In this document: positions 26,189 to 38,330 of the stretch, piece by piece
How positions within the stretch are numbered: the first letter of the stretch is position 1
Layout of the letters: each line of letters starts with the position of its first letter
Source: Sycobia sp. Sy_11
Lineage: Eukaryota; Arthropoda; Insecta; Hymenoptera; Epichrysomallidae
NCBI GenBank assembly: GCA_018907035.1
Contig: JACCIC010000224.1
Location: forward strand, 773,001-837,000
Length of the DNA: 64,000 nt
Direction: 5' to 3'
The notes under the pieces: model-generated
The model's database searches: none
What the model saw: only the letters and a program-made list of their open reading frames with translations
What the model was told of the DNA's origin: nothing
Translations under genes and position numbers: made by a program

Positions 26189-26870
26189 ATGTATTATAAA
26201 TGTTAGTTGTTATTTATGAAAAAAGTTTTGTTGATAAAAGTTATTTTTAAAAGATTACTTGATGTTCTTTTACATTTTTCCTTGTCTTTTAGTAGAATAT
26301 ATAAATATATCTGTAAAAATTTAAATGTATTTGACAGACATATCGCACGCCATCATAACTGATAAATAATGTAATGGAAACATAATACAGTAATATTTAA
26401 TAAAAAAAAAATTTGAGTTAAACTAAACCATCGTGCAAGATACCAAACCATTTCTTAGGATGTAAAATTAACAAAATTAATGTATGAATAGTTTTTTTAA
26501 GTGATACAAAGAAATAGTCTTCTTATTGATCGACAACTAAAAATAAATATTGCTAAAGAAAATTTCTTGTGAACAATTTCTAAGCATGGGATCAAAATAT
26601 AAAAAAAAAGATAAATAAATAACAAATTTAGAAAACGATATAGAGTTTATTTTTTTTAAATAAATGATATATTTTGTACGTTTCTGATACATAATTTCTA
26701 CTCGCACATATTCAAATATAAATTGTGGAGGTAAAACTGTGAATTCCTGCGTTATCAGCTAACCATTAAGCTTTAGCACGTCGGGATTTTAGTAAAAACA
26801 AAACTTAATTTTTCGTATATAAAAGTGTTCTATCACCTACTCGATAAAAACAAATCAAGGATATAATATA
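26189..26870. other. 3' flank of protease copy 1
   Basis: AT-rich. AATAAA at 26399-26404 is a candidate polyadenylation signal, about 210 nt after the stop. Nothing else is seen. Confidence 0.4.
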
Positions 26871-26875
26871 TAAAA

Positions 26876-27316
26876 CGTCGTTCAATAAGTCCCGAAACTA
26901 ACCCAGATATGATGCGAAGCTTTACATGCAACGTGTAAAAATTTCGCGTCGATCGGGCTACAGACAGCAGAGTTATCGAGGTTAGAGTAAAGTTACTTTG
27001 TAATTGGTTTGAAAAATGAAATAAAGCGAGTTTCGCGTGTTGATAAAACATTGTTTTTAATGGGTAAAAACACCGTAGAAGCCCAGCAATAGCTTAAAAA
27101 ACATTACCCGGAATCCTCTCCATCCAAACCAACGATTTGTCGGTGGTATGATGAGTTTAAATGTGGTCGTAAGAAACAAACGATGCAGAACGTTCAGATA
27201 GGCTATTGGGAACCATTACACCGGAAAATGTGAGTGAAGTTTTAAAAATCGTAATGATATATCACAAAGTGAAAGTTCGTGAGATTGCAGAAATTACACA
27301 GATATTATCTGGAAGC
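26876..27316 (+). pseudogene. Mariner 5' end and N-terminal transposase fragment
   Basis: It starts with a mariner-like terminus (cgttcaataagtcccgaaac). Translation from about 27040 gives KTLFLMGKNTVEAQQ, a stop, then HYPESSPSKPTICRWYDEFK, the helix-turn-helix DNA-binding half of mariner transposase. A frameshift near 27180 moves to DAERSDR and ITPENVSEVLKIV. The element stops abruptly near 27316, before any catalytic residue. Confidence 0.8.
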
Positions 27317-27525
27317 ATATTTACTAAGCACTGAGTATCTCATTCCGCGTTTCACACACGTTTGTGCATAAACTAAATTGATCGTTATTTCATACTGTAA
27401 TAATGCGTTCAATTAAGCGTTATGATTGTGAGCATTCATTGCTAATTATTCAAATTTTTTTATACTATATTGTTACATATAAGAATAAAAAGAGAACCTC
27501 CATATATACCGTACTTTTTTATGTT

Positions 27526-27665
27526 ATTTAACGCTGCTCTATTTATGCATCCAAATACCAAGCATCGAAGTGTCAATCGGCAGAGACGGGAATTTGAACT
27601 CGAATTACCAAGTGACTAGTCCTTCGCTCTAGTGATCGAGCCATCATAGGCCTCAAGATCATGTA
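27526..27665 (-). repeat. tRNA-derived SINE, minus-strand copy
   Basis: Read on the minus strand it has an A-box-like ggctcgatcactagagcg, a B-box-like gagttcaaattcc, a body with cgattgacact, and the 3' end gcataaatagagc..gttaaataacataaaaaag. The plus-strand copy at 42026-42233 has the same ends but carries an extra internal segment. Confidence 0.75.
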
Positions 27666-28845
27666 TACCGTAATAATATACTAAATATACTAGAACGTAA
27701 TTTAAATAGTATTATTAAGTTATATAGTTTATTAAGTTTCTAAATTATAGGTTGATATTAACTTAAAAACAATTAAAATTTTCTGATACTTTTATATAAA
27801 TGTTTTATTGTATCGTTCTTTTTCTTATCAATTGGAAAATATAATTAAAAATTCTGAGAGATAACACTAATTAAAACTCATAATAAATCATTTTTTTCCA
27901 ATCTCCATTAAATACAACTAACTAATTATCCAAATACCACTAATTAAATGTTTATTGCAATCGATGAAGTAACGATTTTTAATCTTTAAAAATGTTAATA
28001 AATTTAAATTTATTAAATTTATTTTTAAATATATTAAATTTAAAAATTTTCACCATTCTAAGTATTGAATTGGCATAACATTATCAATATCTAATTGAGG
28101 ACAAATTCTTTTCAATATACTGTGTAGCTCAATATTTATATGTTTTAGTTGTATAAATAGAAATAAAAAATTATTCATAGGCATCGAACATTTGCAATAT
28201 TAAATAAAAAAATTATGGATAGACTTTGTGGAAGATCGGATGCATTCTTTAACGCTGAAATACCCGAATGCATAAATTTAATCCAGAATATTGCAGCTCT
28301 CCAAATTTCTTCAGCATTGGTCTTTTGTCGGTTTCTATGAACTGATTTTAAGTATTTTCTACAAATCAGCATAGAAAATGAAAACAAAAGTGGTCAACAC
28401 GGTCTGCTATCTAGCAGCCATCTACTAAAGATCTATCTCCGACTAGTGAGGAATACAAGAACTAGAACAAAAGAAGAATATTAAAAAAATAACGCAATGC
28501 AAGATAAAAGAAACTACACTCGAAAAGCAGGCTAGAATCTCTAAAGATTTTAATTGGGTAATTTTAAACTGATTAAAGTCCAGAAGAAATTTGACATTTC
28601 GACCATTTTCTTTTATATGGACGATTACTACTGTAACAAATCCTTTCTTTAATATTTTTTTTTATTTATCAGTCAGGGTAATCAATAACTACAAGTGATT
28701 TTTTCTTAATAAATTATGTTTTCCTAAGGAGTGGTTCAGAATCTGTTGAATAATACATTTTTTAGAAATTAACGTACATATCATAGAGTAATACAAATTG
28801 ATTATTAGATATTACAAGATTGAGATTACTATGAATATAACGGCG
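27666..28845. other. AT-rich intergenic DNA, nothing recognised
   Basis: Frequent stops in all frames and no family recognised. Short open frames such as 28175-28387 (minus) show no domain. Confidence 0.5.
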
Positions 28846-29883
28846 AATGCCAGAGTCTGAACCATTTTTGTGTACTCAGCGAACTGTTTTTATGAACTCA
28901 AATGTGAAAATACGGATAGTGTTAGCAGAGAAAGATGGAATTTCAGTTATGGCCACGAAAAAGCTGCAACTGTACACTGCGCTGAGAGATAAAAAGAAAA
29001 ACAAGAAAAGAACCAAGTCAGTACATCAATATTACGAAAGAAATAAAACACATCCATCGAAGCAGAAAGTAGTGTCCAACCGGTCGGATTCTCTGCTGCC
29101 ACATATAGACGACATGGCGAGTGCTGTGACGGAGGCTTCGGTGCAAAACTCGTAAATAACATAAAAGACTTGAGGAATCGCGGAGGCAGGCGGCTCGCCA
29201 GGCATTCTGCCGACAGGAAATGTATGCAATTTTCGGAAATATTGATTGTTCAAGATGGCTTGTATAAGTTTTCGGGAGCGAACAGTAAATTTCTGGGGTC
29301 GTATTTCATGATCCAAAAGGTAGGACGTCGGACATCAGAATGAACATTAATTTTGTGCTTTACCTGCGACAGCAAGAGGCACGCAGCAAGAGGTTACGCT
29401 GAGCACGAGTGAGGACATCGCAGGAGCTGTCAGTTATGCGAAGCGCTAAATACTACCTGGAAAATATTCAAAAATTATATCAGTCCACGTGAGAAGTGGG
29501 GAAACGGATCAGCTGGGGTGCAGAAAAAATTAATTACTACACTCCAGTGATCCGTTGATCAAATCTCAGCTGGGAGAAAAGCTGGGAAAAAGTGCTGAGA
29601 GAAATAATATCCGAATGCTTGAATCGACGACGCGTACGTAGAACTGCGTGACAAATGAAAATGAAGGTAAGTGGGAACTCCCTAGTAGAAACATGTATGC
29701 GCAGAGTGGGACAGAATATAAATTGTGATATTAGACTTTGGATGCAGCGTTTTTAATTTTGCTTTAATAACTGGCAACGATACCATGATACGTGTCTATG
29801 ACAACGACTAACCATAGAATGCTAATGGGATAATTTCGATCGACGGGGAGAAAGTTTACCGACATACAGTGTGACATATCACC

Positions 29884-29942
<59 letters not shown>

Positions 29943-30700
29943 GAAGAACCTGCAATCAAGAATAAACGAGCACAAAAGCCGTCGAGGAAACGATGACTAC
30001 ATCAGCGCAATTGACAGAAATAGTAGCGTCCGTCCAGGTAGCAATGGGAGGAAGCGTGCCTGAGTGTCAGCCTTGAAAGGTAGCTATATCAGCGCAACTA
30101 TTCAGGATAGCAAAGAATAGCGACGGATCAACGAATCTCAATATACAGAGCGATAGTGAGGCAGCAGTAACTGTAGTTCAGCTCCTATACAGATTAGAGA
30201 ATATGGTCACGAATATCCGAGCAGAAATATCGCGGCAACTCTAGATACCGAAACAATAGAACCGACTGCCTAGTTCGGTAACGAAAGAATGGGCAGGAAA
30301 TTTTTTTTATCTAATTTGTCGTTTAGTGTTCCCTACTGTAGCATTACCTATTGGAAAAAGTGATAAAAGGACAGGACCATTGCGGAAAAGATTGTGAACA
30401 GTGTCATGAGAATAGGAAGCGAGTGTCGACGAGGTCCCGCGAGACCTATATAATGTTGAAAATTACTACATTTCACAGCCAGTCTCATCAGAAGGATTTG
30501 GAATTACAGCCAAAACTCACTTGTTGGTGGCTTCAGGCTAGGGGAGAGGAGTTTGTAACGATGCCCCAAGGAGAGCATGACGACGCCAATAATTTTCCGC
30601 GCGTGAGGATTTTATGATTGTCTTTTTTCATGAATAGGTCGAAATCAAGCCAAGCAATAACACACGCAACAGAGAGCGCACTCCATTATCCGGGACAAAG
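28846..30700 (+). mobile_element. Unclassified repeat-derived block
   Basis: The base composition is clearly less AT-rich than the flanks, with several short plus-strand frames (28847-29155, 102 codons, Lys-rich; 30351-30617, 88 codons). None gives a domain I recognise. The setting, between mariner and retrotransposon relics, suggests a decayed transposon, possibly the leader and gag of an LTR element, but this is inference. A (GA)n tract lies at 29886-29939. Confidence 0.3.
29886..29939. repeat. (GA)n microsatellite
   Basis: Uninterrupted GA dinucleotide run. Confidence 0.95.
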
Positions 30701-30723
30701 ACCACCATTGAGAGATTCATAAG

Positions 30724-31290
30724 TTGTCATTACTCTTGATCAACATAAGATCTAGTTTTACTCCTGGTCTCATCGAGCTTAACCCATATAAATCGGGGCT
30801 GTCTTCTGGAGCACCAAGACCAAAGAAGCCGAGAATGAACAAGTCCAATGTGAAAACCATGTTTATTTGCTTCTTCGACAGCATAGGGGTGGTTCACAAA
30901 AAGTTTGTACCATCTGAACAAACCATAAATCAAGTATTCTACCGAAATGTGCTCGAAAATTTACGAAAAAGGGTGCTCAGAGTGCGTCCAGAGATCGCGA
31001 AGTCTTAGGTTCTGCATCACAACAATGAGCTCCCTGTCACAGGGAGCGTTACTACAACAGCCCTATTCACCGGACATGTCACCCTGTAACTTTTTTTTAT
31101 TTCCCAATTTGAAAAAATTTATCAAAGGTCGCCATTTTGACTCCGTTGAAGACATACAAGAATTTCTGACGAGAGTACTCGGAGAGGTCTCACAAGAAGT
31201 TTTCCAGAATAGTTACGAAAATTGGAAAACTGGCTAGAAGAAGTTTATAGATGTGGGATGGGACTACTTTGAAGGGAATGGCAGCGATGT
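30724..31290 (+). pseudogene. Mariner transposase C-terminal fragment
   Basis: Frame one (to 31008) reads NVKTMFICFFDSIGVVH and VLRVRPEIAKS. After a frameshift near 31000-31050, frame two reads YSPDMSPCNFFLFPNLKK, DSVEDIQEF and YENWKTG. This is the catalytic half of mariner transposase. The third catalytic Asp of the SP(D/x)xxPxD block is Asn (SPCN), and the second-Asp block reads HHNN. Dead by mutation as well as by frameshift. Confidence 0.85.
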
Positions 31291-31764
31291 ACCTTAATTT
31301 TTAAATATACTCGATTTTTTAATTTTGTCACATTACTTAATTGTCTGACCTCGTAGTTACCGATTTTTTAAAATTTCTCTTCTATATTTAGTATATAGTT
31401 GTATATTTATGTATCAATACAATTACTGAGCGGTAAGATTGGCTATATATTTTCATTCTAGCTACCTCCGTTTGGCCGTACCTTGTGGTTATATCCTACA
31501 TTTTCCATTCCATTAGACCACTGTTTATCCTTACGATTGAGCATACTTTTATCGCTGGGTGATATGATAACTGGAGTTATCACATTGATTATTGGTAGTG
31601 AATTTTTACCATGGTATGGTATACATACGCTACACTACTAATTACTGCTATACCACTGTTTCGTTAACAAACAGTCTCATAATTACTATTTGCCAACATT
31701 GCGTCAACCTATATTGAATATCAGTAAAGCATTCCTGAGTTTACTATTGGTATGCAAATTACTT
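31291..31764. other. Intergenic sequence between mariner and Gypsy fragments
   Basis: No feature recognised. Confidence 0.4.
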
Positions 31765-32418
31765 ACTTGGTATGCAAAAATATATACAGACTTGAACGCT
31801 GCTTCTCTAAATCGAGGAGTAAGGTAAGGATTTGTCACGGCTGTTCAGACGTCGCAGAACAATTCAGTTATTGTTACCCAATGAACATATTTTTAATCTA
31901 TAGCCCCGTTCCAGAGCGTATTAATGCCTTGCGTTCATCATGAACTTCCTGAGAGGCAAGAAATGCTGTGTAGTCATGCATCTTGTTATTACCTCGTTCG
32001 AGACGACACGACAGTGATCATGTTGTGTCGACCCGGAATATGCCTGGTGTCCGTCGTGCACTATCCGATATAATCAAAATAACGAGCTTGCCTGGGTGAT
32101 ACCTTCTCCAATTTTTGCTGGAACGGAAACGTGAGCGGTTTAAGACCCTAAAGATCGTAAATGCAAGGGCTACTACCATGTAGCAGAAATGCTTTATGGC
32201 GAGATATATAGCAAGAAGTTCACAGTCGAAAGCACGATATTTGGCTTACAATCCGCTCAATTTCTTTTAGAAGAACACTAGCGGCTCCCAGCTGTTTCCG
32301 ACTTTTTGTTGTGACATGCCTCCATACTGGAGTTCGATGCATCGACTACGGTGGCAATCAAGGCGTTGGCTCACGGATTTATGAGTAGCGTAGCCGCACG
32401 AAGCCTAGCTTTCCTAAC
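31765..32418 (-). pseudogene. Gypsy-type LTR retrotransposon pol fragment (RT-thumb/RNase H)
   Basis: On the minus strand: ATVVDASNSSM and NSWEPLVFF, then FDCELLAIYLAIKHFCYMV, then RYFDYIG with a stop and TTDTRHIPG, then YTAFLASQEVHDERKALI, then a block resembling the linker to the integrase. This order matches the RNase H and connection region of Gypsy/mdg pol. Frameshifts and stops occur throughout. It abuts a mariner fragment with no gap at about 32418. Confidence 0.75.
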
Positions 32419-32690
32419 TCGATAAATTCCATGATTTGATCGGTATTCGTCGTCACAGGTCTTCCGCCGGCTGGCTTATCCATGGTGTCGTTTTCACCGG
32501 CTGTGAATCGTCAAAACCATTCCTCTGCAGTTCGAAGTGATAGTGTGCTATCCCCCAAAAAACCATTAATCTCAAGGAACGATTCTCTATCGGATTTGCC
32601 TTTGAAGAAGGAAAACTTTAAAATAGCGCGAATTTCAGCGTTAGTGAACCCCATATTTACAGGTCTATAACTTTTAACGCAACATCCGAA
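32419..32690 (-). pseudogene. Mariner transposase N-terminal fragment
   Basis: Minus-strand translation gives MGFTNAEIRAILKFSFFKG, GDSTLSLRTAEEWF with a stop, then NDTMDKPAGGRPVTTNTDQI. This is the N-terminal HTH region and the GRP linker of a mariner subfamily different from those at 26876 and 51385. Only the first part is present; it joins the Gypsy fragment on one side and the LINE RNase H region on the other. Confidence 0.75.
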
Positions 32691-32911
32691 CTAATCATAT
32701 ATATCCATCTAACACAGACCTTATTTGCCCTGGCCAAATTGTCTAGAGCACTTTTAGCTTCTTCGACCAGTAGTGACGTAGTGCAGGGTTGATCGAGGGC
32801 CTTCAGCGTTGCTATGCTGTTTGTGCATATATTTATGCATCTGCCCTTAATTCCCCTCTGCATTAAGCCGTTTGCACAGGTTTCAATGGCAGCTATTTCT
32901 GCCTCAAACAC
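32691..32911 (-). pseudogene. LINE RNase H domain, truncated
   Basis: Translation reads MFEAEIAAIETCANGL, NICTNSIATLKAL and KVCVRWIYMIS. The order Glu (AEIAA), Asp/Asn (CTNS; Asp expected, Asn here), then Trp matches retrotransposon RNase H. The final Asp-containing block is missing because the element is cut there. Confidence 0.75.
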
Positions 32912-32977
32912 TGTGTATTTATAAGGTTGAATTTAAACTGCGTTCAGTTCCATATATACCGAATGCAGTACCAACAT

Positions 32978-34444
32978 CTATTCTGGATCCTGCTGTGAAC
33001 CAGATATCACCTCCCAAATTAAGGTCATTGTTCCAATCTTCTCTGCTCGGTATCTTGATCTTATATCGTCGCCCGAAGCAGAGAATTTGATAATACGATC
33101 CTGAGACAGATTAAAAGTTGGGCCTCTTAGTATTTCCCTGCAAATGGTAGCGTGTCCAGTTGCGATACTATCCCACTGACCCCTGCATATCATTCTATAG
33201 GCCGATCTGGCAGCCGTTCTTGTTATTTCCAAGTCCAGGCTGTCCAGACCTAGCATCATCTTGACAATAGCAGTAAAGGTACTCCTTTTTAATCCAAATG
33301 CTCCCCTTAGCGAGATTCCCTGTATGTGATCCAGGATCCTCGCAGAGGATTTATTCTCGATCACTTTCCACCATACCAAGGCAGCATAAGTCAGCCCCGA
33401 CATCAGTATTGTTGTATATATCCATCAATATTGTTTTATGCTCTTTTTACTCTGCATTCGCAGGTGTTGTCCCCACGATAGTTTCTTATCTCGGTATACA
33501 CCAAGGTATTTAACTCCTTCCATATACGGTATACCTTGCCTGCGGAAGTTTACGTAAGATTTTATTTTAATCTTATATTTCCTAGTAAAGGCTACAACCT
33601 CGGTCTTCTTTGGATTGATGCCCAGGCATCTCTCTTGACACCAGTCATTGACCTTTACCAGAACCTCATGAAGAATTTCAGGTAATATCTCTTCGTATTT
33701 GCCCCTGACAAGTATTGCGAAATCATCTGCGTATGCGACTGCGAAGATTCTTTCCTCTTCAAGCATACGCAGTAAGCCATCAGCTACAAGAATCTACAGA
33801 TGAGGTGAAAGTACCCCTCCTTGTGGACATCCTTCGTTGACTTTACCTCTTACGAGTTTACCTTTCCATTCATTATATACCTCTCTATTACTTAAGGAAC
33901 TCATAATCCACTTTCTAATAGAGGATGTTATTCCCTTAGCATATAGAGCGTTGTCAATGGCAATCCTAGTGGTGATATTGAAAGCACCTTCTATGACTAC
34001 GAAGGCACTTATTACAGTTTCCTTCGAGCTCCAAGCCTTCTCAATGTGTTTGACCACTGAGTGAAGAGCTGTCTCAGTGGACTTTCCCGTCATGTAGGCA
34101 TGTTGCCTACTTGAAATTGGGCTATTGATCAACACTATTTGCCTTATATGTAAATCTACTACCCTCTCCATCGTTTTTAGCATCAATGACGTCAGACAAA
34201 TCGGTCTGAAGTCTTTCACCGACGAGTAACTACCTCTCCCAGGTTTGGGAATGAAATAAACATGAGATGTCTTCAATACCTCTGGTATATACCCAGTTGC
34301 GATACTACCTCTGAAGATTGCTGTAATAAGTTTTAAAATACTTTCACACCCCACCTGTAATATCTTGGGGAAGATGCCATAAGGTTCTGGTGTCTTATAC
34401 GGTTCAAAGGAGTATAACACCCATTTTATCTTCTCCGGAGTCAC
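32978..34444 (-). pseudogene. LINE reverse transcriptase domain
   Basis: Three consecutive minus-strand frames (34444-33794, 33766-33425, 33403-32978) separated only by stops. Motifs in order: FRPICLTSLMLKTMERV (RT block 2), RQHAYMTGKSTETALH (block 3), FVVIEGAFN (catalytic Asp block with D changed to E), GCPQGGVLSPHL (block 4), AYADDFAIL (catalytic YADD, kept, about 33708-33742), GIPYMEGVKYLGV (block 7). The thumb/connection continues to about 32978. Confidence 0.85.
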
Positions 34445-34600
34445 AATTTGAACAGACGTTTTCCAATCCGTACCTACCAGCCGTTCCGTGATGTTGTGGT
34501 ATATTTCATTTTTGCAGTTCTTGATGAAGTCAGGAAAGTTAGCCTTCAGAAGTAGCTCAAGTGTGCCCTCTTCTGTATTTACAGAACTATCTGCTGCGTT

Positions 34601-35733
34601 TCATAGATTTTGCAGTCGATAGTTATTATCCTTTGTTAGGATTTTGGTCAACTTGGCTACATCAGACAGGTTCTCGGTCCCTGAACAGAAATTCCTCCAT
34701 GCTTCCCTTTTAGCAATGTTTAGTTCTCTTTTGAAACCACCCATTGTTTTCTTATACATGGACCATCCCTCAGAGTTTTTCCTCTTCTTTGCCCTGTTGA
34801 AGGCCTTGCGTGCCCTTTTTCTCAGCGCCTCTAGTTTCGCATTCCACCAGTATGCGCTGTTAGGTTCCCTATCAGGCTTCAATGAACAGTTGTTTTCGTA
34901 GGCTCTGGTAATTGCTGTCTGGACTTTACATAATGTCCAGTCTAGTTGAAACTCAGTGCCATATTCTCCTTTAAGATGAGCAGTGCTTTTAGGAAGTTCA
35001 TCTTTAAATAGTTCCCAACCTGTATCTGTTGGTTTTCTCCTCGGTTCCATTCTTGTGTTGAGACATTCCAATGGGAATGTTATGGTCCTATGGTCTGACA
35101 TGGATGGTTCTTTTTCCACCTTCCATCCATATATAATACTCCTTACTTTAACAGATGCTACAGTGAGGTCAAGGATCTCATTAGCTGTTAGAAAAGTGGG
35201 TTCATTTCCGCGGTTGACTATGTCCAAATGACGTTCGATTCAATACTCCAGTAAGGCCTCTCCTCCGGCGTTGATGTCGGTGCTACCCCATGTCACATGA
35301 TGTGTATTAGTGTCACAGCCGATGATCAAGTCCAGATTCAAGCGTCTACTGAACTCAACCGCCTTTCTCATACTGGAGATAGGTATATCCTCATCGTGTG
35401 CATGGTCGACTGAGCAAACTATGATACTTCGCACATGTCGGTCTTTACTCTCGATTTCTATTTTGATGGTGGTGCAGTCCCTGCAGCTCAGCTCCTGCAA
35501 CAGAAAACCATTAATTCCCTTGATGAAAATGCAAGCTCTCGTGTTTCCATCTGTGGACCCCACAATAATTCCCCTTTCGCGTTAATAGCCCTAATACGTT
35601 CCCTCCAAATCCAGGGTTCCTGTATTAGGGCTATGTGTGTATGCACCTTTTCCATGCTTCTCGTTAAGATCGCCGAGGCGCTTTTGGAATGGTGCAAATT
35701 TATTTGGGTAAAGCGTATCCCCAAAATAGCCAT
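34601..35733 (-). pseudogene. LINE AP-like endonuclease domain
   Basis: ORF2 starts near MAILGIRFTQINLHHSK (35733). It shows IALIQEPW (catalytic Glu), GCDTNTHHVTWGS (Asp/Asn pair) and MSDHRTITF (Asp/His), the landmark motifs of the AP-type endonuclease of non-LTR elements. Frameshifts near 35530-35570 and a stop near 35240 break it. The following linker (AYWWNAKLEALRKRARKAF) is typical of R1/Loa/Jockey-group ORF2. Confidence 0.85.
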
Positions 35734-35839
35734 TGAGGATGCTATTTCTTCGATATGCCTTCCGTAGGAGTTTCTCCCTTTGCTCCAGCGGTATTTTACC
35801 GAGACAGTAACTTAGAGGTGACCGCCTCAACCCCCACCC

Positions 35840-36710
35840 AGAGTTTAAGATTTGTGCTTCGGAGGGCCTCCACTGATGGTTCATCTAGACCAAGACCAAG
35901 ACTACCGTCGGCAGACCTGTTCATGATCGCCCATCTTCATAGATCCACTCCTGTGTTCTGTCTTCAGACTAACTTTAGGAAGTCCGGAATAGATTCTATC
36001 TCCGCCGGAATCTTTCTGATTATTTTTGTAATTTTCAGTTCCTCCGGAGATACTATTCTGACTTTGACGTCCGACGCCCACAGCTTCAGATTCTCAGGCT
36101 CCTTTCTCAGCCAGGTCTAAGAATCCTTGTTCTCGCAGACAAAGACCACTGTTCCCCTTCTGGGAAAGGATTCTTTAAATCTCAGTGCGAAATCGGCATC
36201 GTCAATTTTACAGATTTTCATCACCACTGCTTTTTTCAGTGATGTGCAGGTTTCTGCAGGGATTTTCCTACCGAAGTATTCACCACACGTGAGTGTCACT
36301 CTATGCAGGTGAGATGCTGCCCCTACGTACGTACCTTCCTTGCGTTTTTTGAGCGGTTTCTTAAGCCCCTGCTCAGTAGGGGTTTTTTGAGCGGTTTTTT
36401 AAGCCCCTGGTTGAGGGTCCCCTTTTACCCGAATCAGTGGCTGGATAGCCGAGGTCGACGTAGTCAGTACGGTTAGTGCCCGTCTCTTTTCTTCCTGCCT
36501 CCGCTTTCTCCCCGCCCCCGATCTAGGAACAGGGAGATCCTCTTCCATCGCTTTTTGTTTTAGAAGTTTCCTCCTTTGTGCTCCACTCAGGCTCCGGTTC
36601 ATGCCTGTGCCTTCATATGCACTCGTCTCCCCCTGTTCGGTGGCCCGAACAGGTCTCAGTACCTCCGAGATAGTTTCTGTCGGTAACAAAGCCCGACTTT
36701 CTTCCACCTC
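35840..36710 (-). pseudogene. LINE ORF1 protein, DUF4780-like
   Basis: From MEESRALLPTE (36707) through a basic stretch (AQRRKLLKQKAMEED, RKRRQEEKRR), then MTLTCGEYFGRKIP, LRFKESFPRRGTVVFVC and a late WAIMNRSADGSLGLGLDE block, which resembles the DUF4780 region in insect LINE ORF1 proteins. The frame is interrupted near 36399, 36310, 36117 and 36000. No CCHC knuckle is seen. Confidence 0.55.
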
Positions 36711-37311
36711 GTGCTCCCCCCTATTTCCATTTCGATGTCTTCAAATTTTTGCATTTCTGTTCCCACGAGTATTGCGGATATATATAGTCCACCCGGCATG
36801 GGCCGCAACTACCGGGTAAGGCCGCAATACAACGGGATTCGGCCTGTTTTCCCGAAGGAACCGTTTACGACACAATCACCTTTGTGCCATTCATTCTTCA
36901 GCACGGTATCTATCACTTTGGATTAGGGGCGAATTAGCAGACCGAGATTCGCCGTTTCTCAGTCGCAGGCTGCTTCTTAGTTACCCGAGGAGCCTTACCC
37001 TCTTCCCTGACTCTCACATCCATAACATACCATCCATACTTTCGCAACCATTCTTAGGATACCCGTTTATCGGGATCCTCCCATCAGGTAGTTCGGAGAG
37101 CCCGTTTATAGGGATCCGAATTCCCGATCCAAATACTCGTGAGCCAGGGAAGGATGCGGAACTCTTAGTGTTGTACAGATCTAAAAGGATCTAGTACATC
37201 CACCATGCGCTCCTCCTTGCTCCCCCGGCTTAAACCCTCTCACCCCGCCACGGTCATGCAGCCCCTTGAGAGACGTTCCAACCTTAAATCCCAAAAAAAA
37301 AAAATAATGCT

Positions 37312-37623
37312 ATGCCTTGTTCCCTTTGTCAAGGACCGCATTTTGTGAGCTATTGTAAGCAGCTCGCAAATCTTGTACCGGCCAAGAGGAAAGAACATGT
37401 AGCACAATATAAGCTCTGTTCCAATTATCTAAGCTCTAAGCATAGAGTTAAAGACTGTTCCTCAAAAACTAGCTGTTCGTTTGCGGTTATAAACATCATA
37501 CGAAGCTTCATTCTCAGGAACTCGGCAGTAAAACAACTATTAGTCTGCGTTAAACGAAAGCCGGTCCCTCGAATTCGATTCACTTTACGGCTTCAGATAA
37601 AAGGATTTCTCAACCGTTGTTAG
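37312..37623 (+). pseudogene. BEL/Pao gag zinc-knuckle region
   Basis: CSLCQGPHFVSYC, then YKLCSNYLSSKHRVKDC: two Cys/His clusters spaced as in BEL/Pao gag. The second knuckle has lost one Cys (NY for NC). The frame drifts after TSCSFAVI. Confidence 0.75.
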
Positions 37624-38330
37624 CTACTGTAGTAGTGGTCCTTGAATCCTCAGAAGGTGCCCGTACTACGGCTCGAATCTTCTTAGATTCGTGCGCCGAA
37701 AAATCCTTCATATCTGAAACTATGGCTAAAATATTGTCTTTAAACTTTAAACCAGTAAACATTGCCGTATCTGGTTTGAATGGCACGACTAATGCTGTCG
37801 CGAGTGCTGAAGTACAGATTACTTTGAAATCTCTACTATATCCAGAGTTTTCTCTTCATTTTACAGCCCTAGTAGTGAAGCGTGTTTCCAATTTACTGCC
37901 AAGAGATAAAATCGTTTCTGGACATTGGGACCACATCCATGTGCTGCATTTAGCTGACTCACACTTTGGACAAGCAAATATGGTGGATTGCATTCTAAGC
38001 TCGTCTGTGTATGGCGCCGTACTTTTGCCAGAAATACATCGAGCTCAATCCCCACATACTGGTCCGGTGGCTCTATTATCTGTTTTTGGCTGGGTTTTAA
38101 TCGGGAACACAGACACCGATGATACCACGGAAACAATGGTACATCATTTAGCAGTAGATCATCAGCTTTCTGTGGCAATCAGTCGCTCCTGGGAGTCAGA
38201 AGAGAGTCCTCAGGAAAAGCATATGTTTCCTTCAGAACAAAAATGTTGGGATTCAAAACTACGAATTGTAGAAAGTCTCATGGTCGCTTCATACTTAAAC
38301 TGCCTTTTTGCAATCAGCCTAAGTTCATAG
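37617..38330 (+). pseudogene. BEL/Pao aspartic protease and linker to RT
   Basis: LATVVVVLESSEGA, then RIFLDSCAEKSFISE (active-site Asp with unusual DSC in place of DSG/DQG), KILSL and LLPRDKIVSGHWDHI, with a GAVLLPEIHRAQS..FGWVLIG block that precedes RT in BEL elements. The frame ends at 38330, then the RT entry (FFLPNHPVFKQDGNKKIRIVF, 38480-38550) is cut after KIRIVF. Confidence 0.75.

Larger units (their letters stand above)
32691..37289 (-). mobile_element. Non-LTR retrotransposon (APE endonuclease + RT + RNase H), nearly complete, 3'-truncated
   Basis: Runs 5' to 3' on the minus strand from a GC-rich 5' leader (about 36910-37289) through ORF1, an AP-type endonuclease, reverse transcriptase and RNase H. 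The 3' end is lost at 32690, inside the RNase H domain. The presence of RNase H and the ORF1 type point to the R1/Loa/I group. Multiple stops and frameshifts show it is inactive. The 5' end lies in the BEL/Pao element, next to a run of A. Confidence 0.85.

Noticed and set aside
31752..31943. Plus-strand 63-codon frame
   Set aside because: Shadow of the minus-strand Gypsy pol fragment.
32482..32670. Plus-strand 62-codon frame
   Set aside because: Antisense of the mariner N-terminal fragment, which gives clear transposase motifs on the minus strand.
34644..36926. Several plus-strand frames of 60-120 codons
   Set aside because: Antisense of the LINE ORF1 and ORF2, which carry the motifs on the minus strand.
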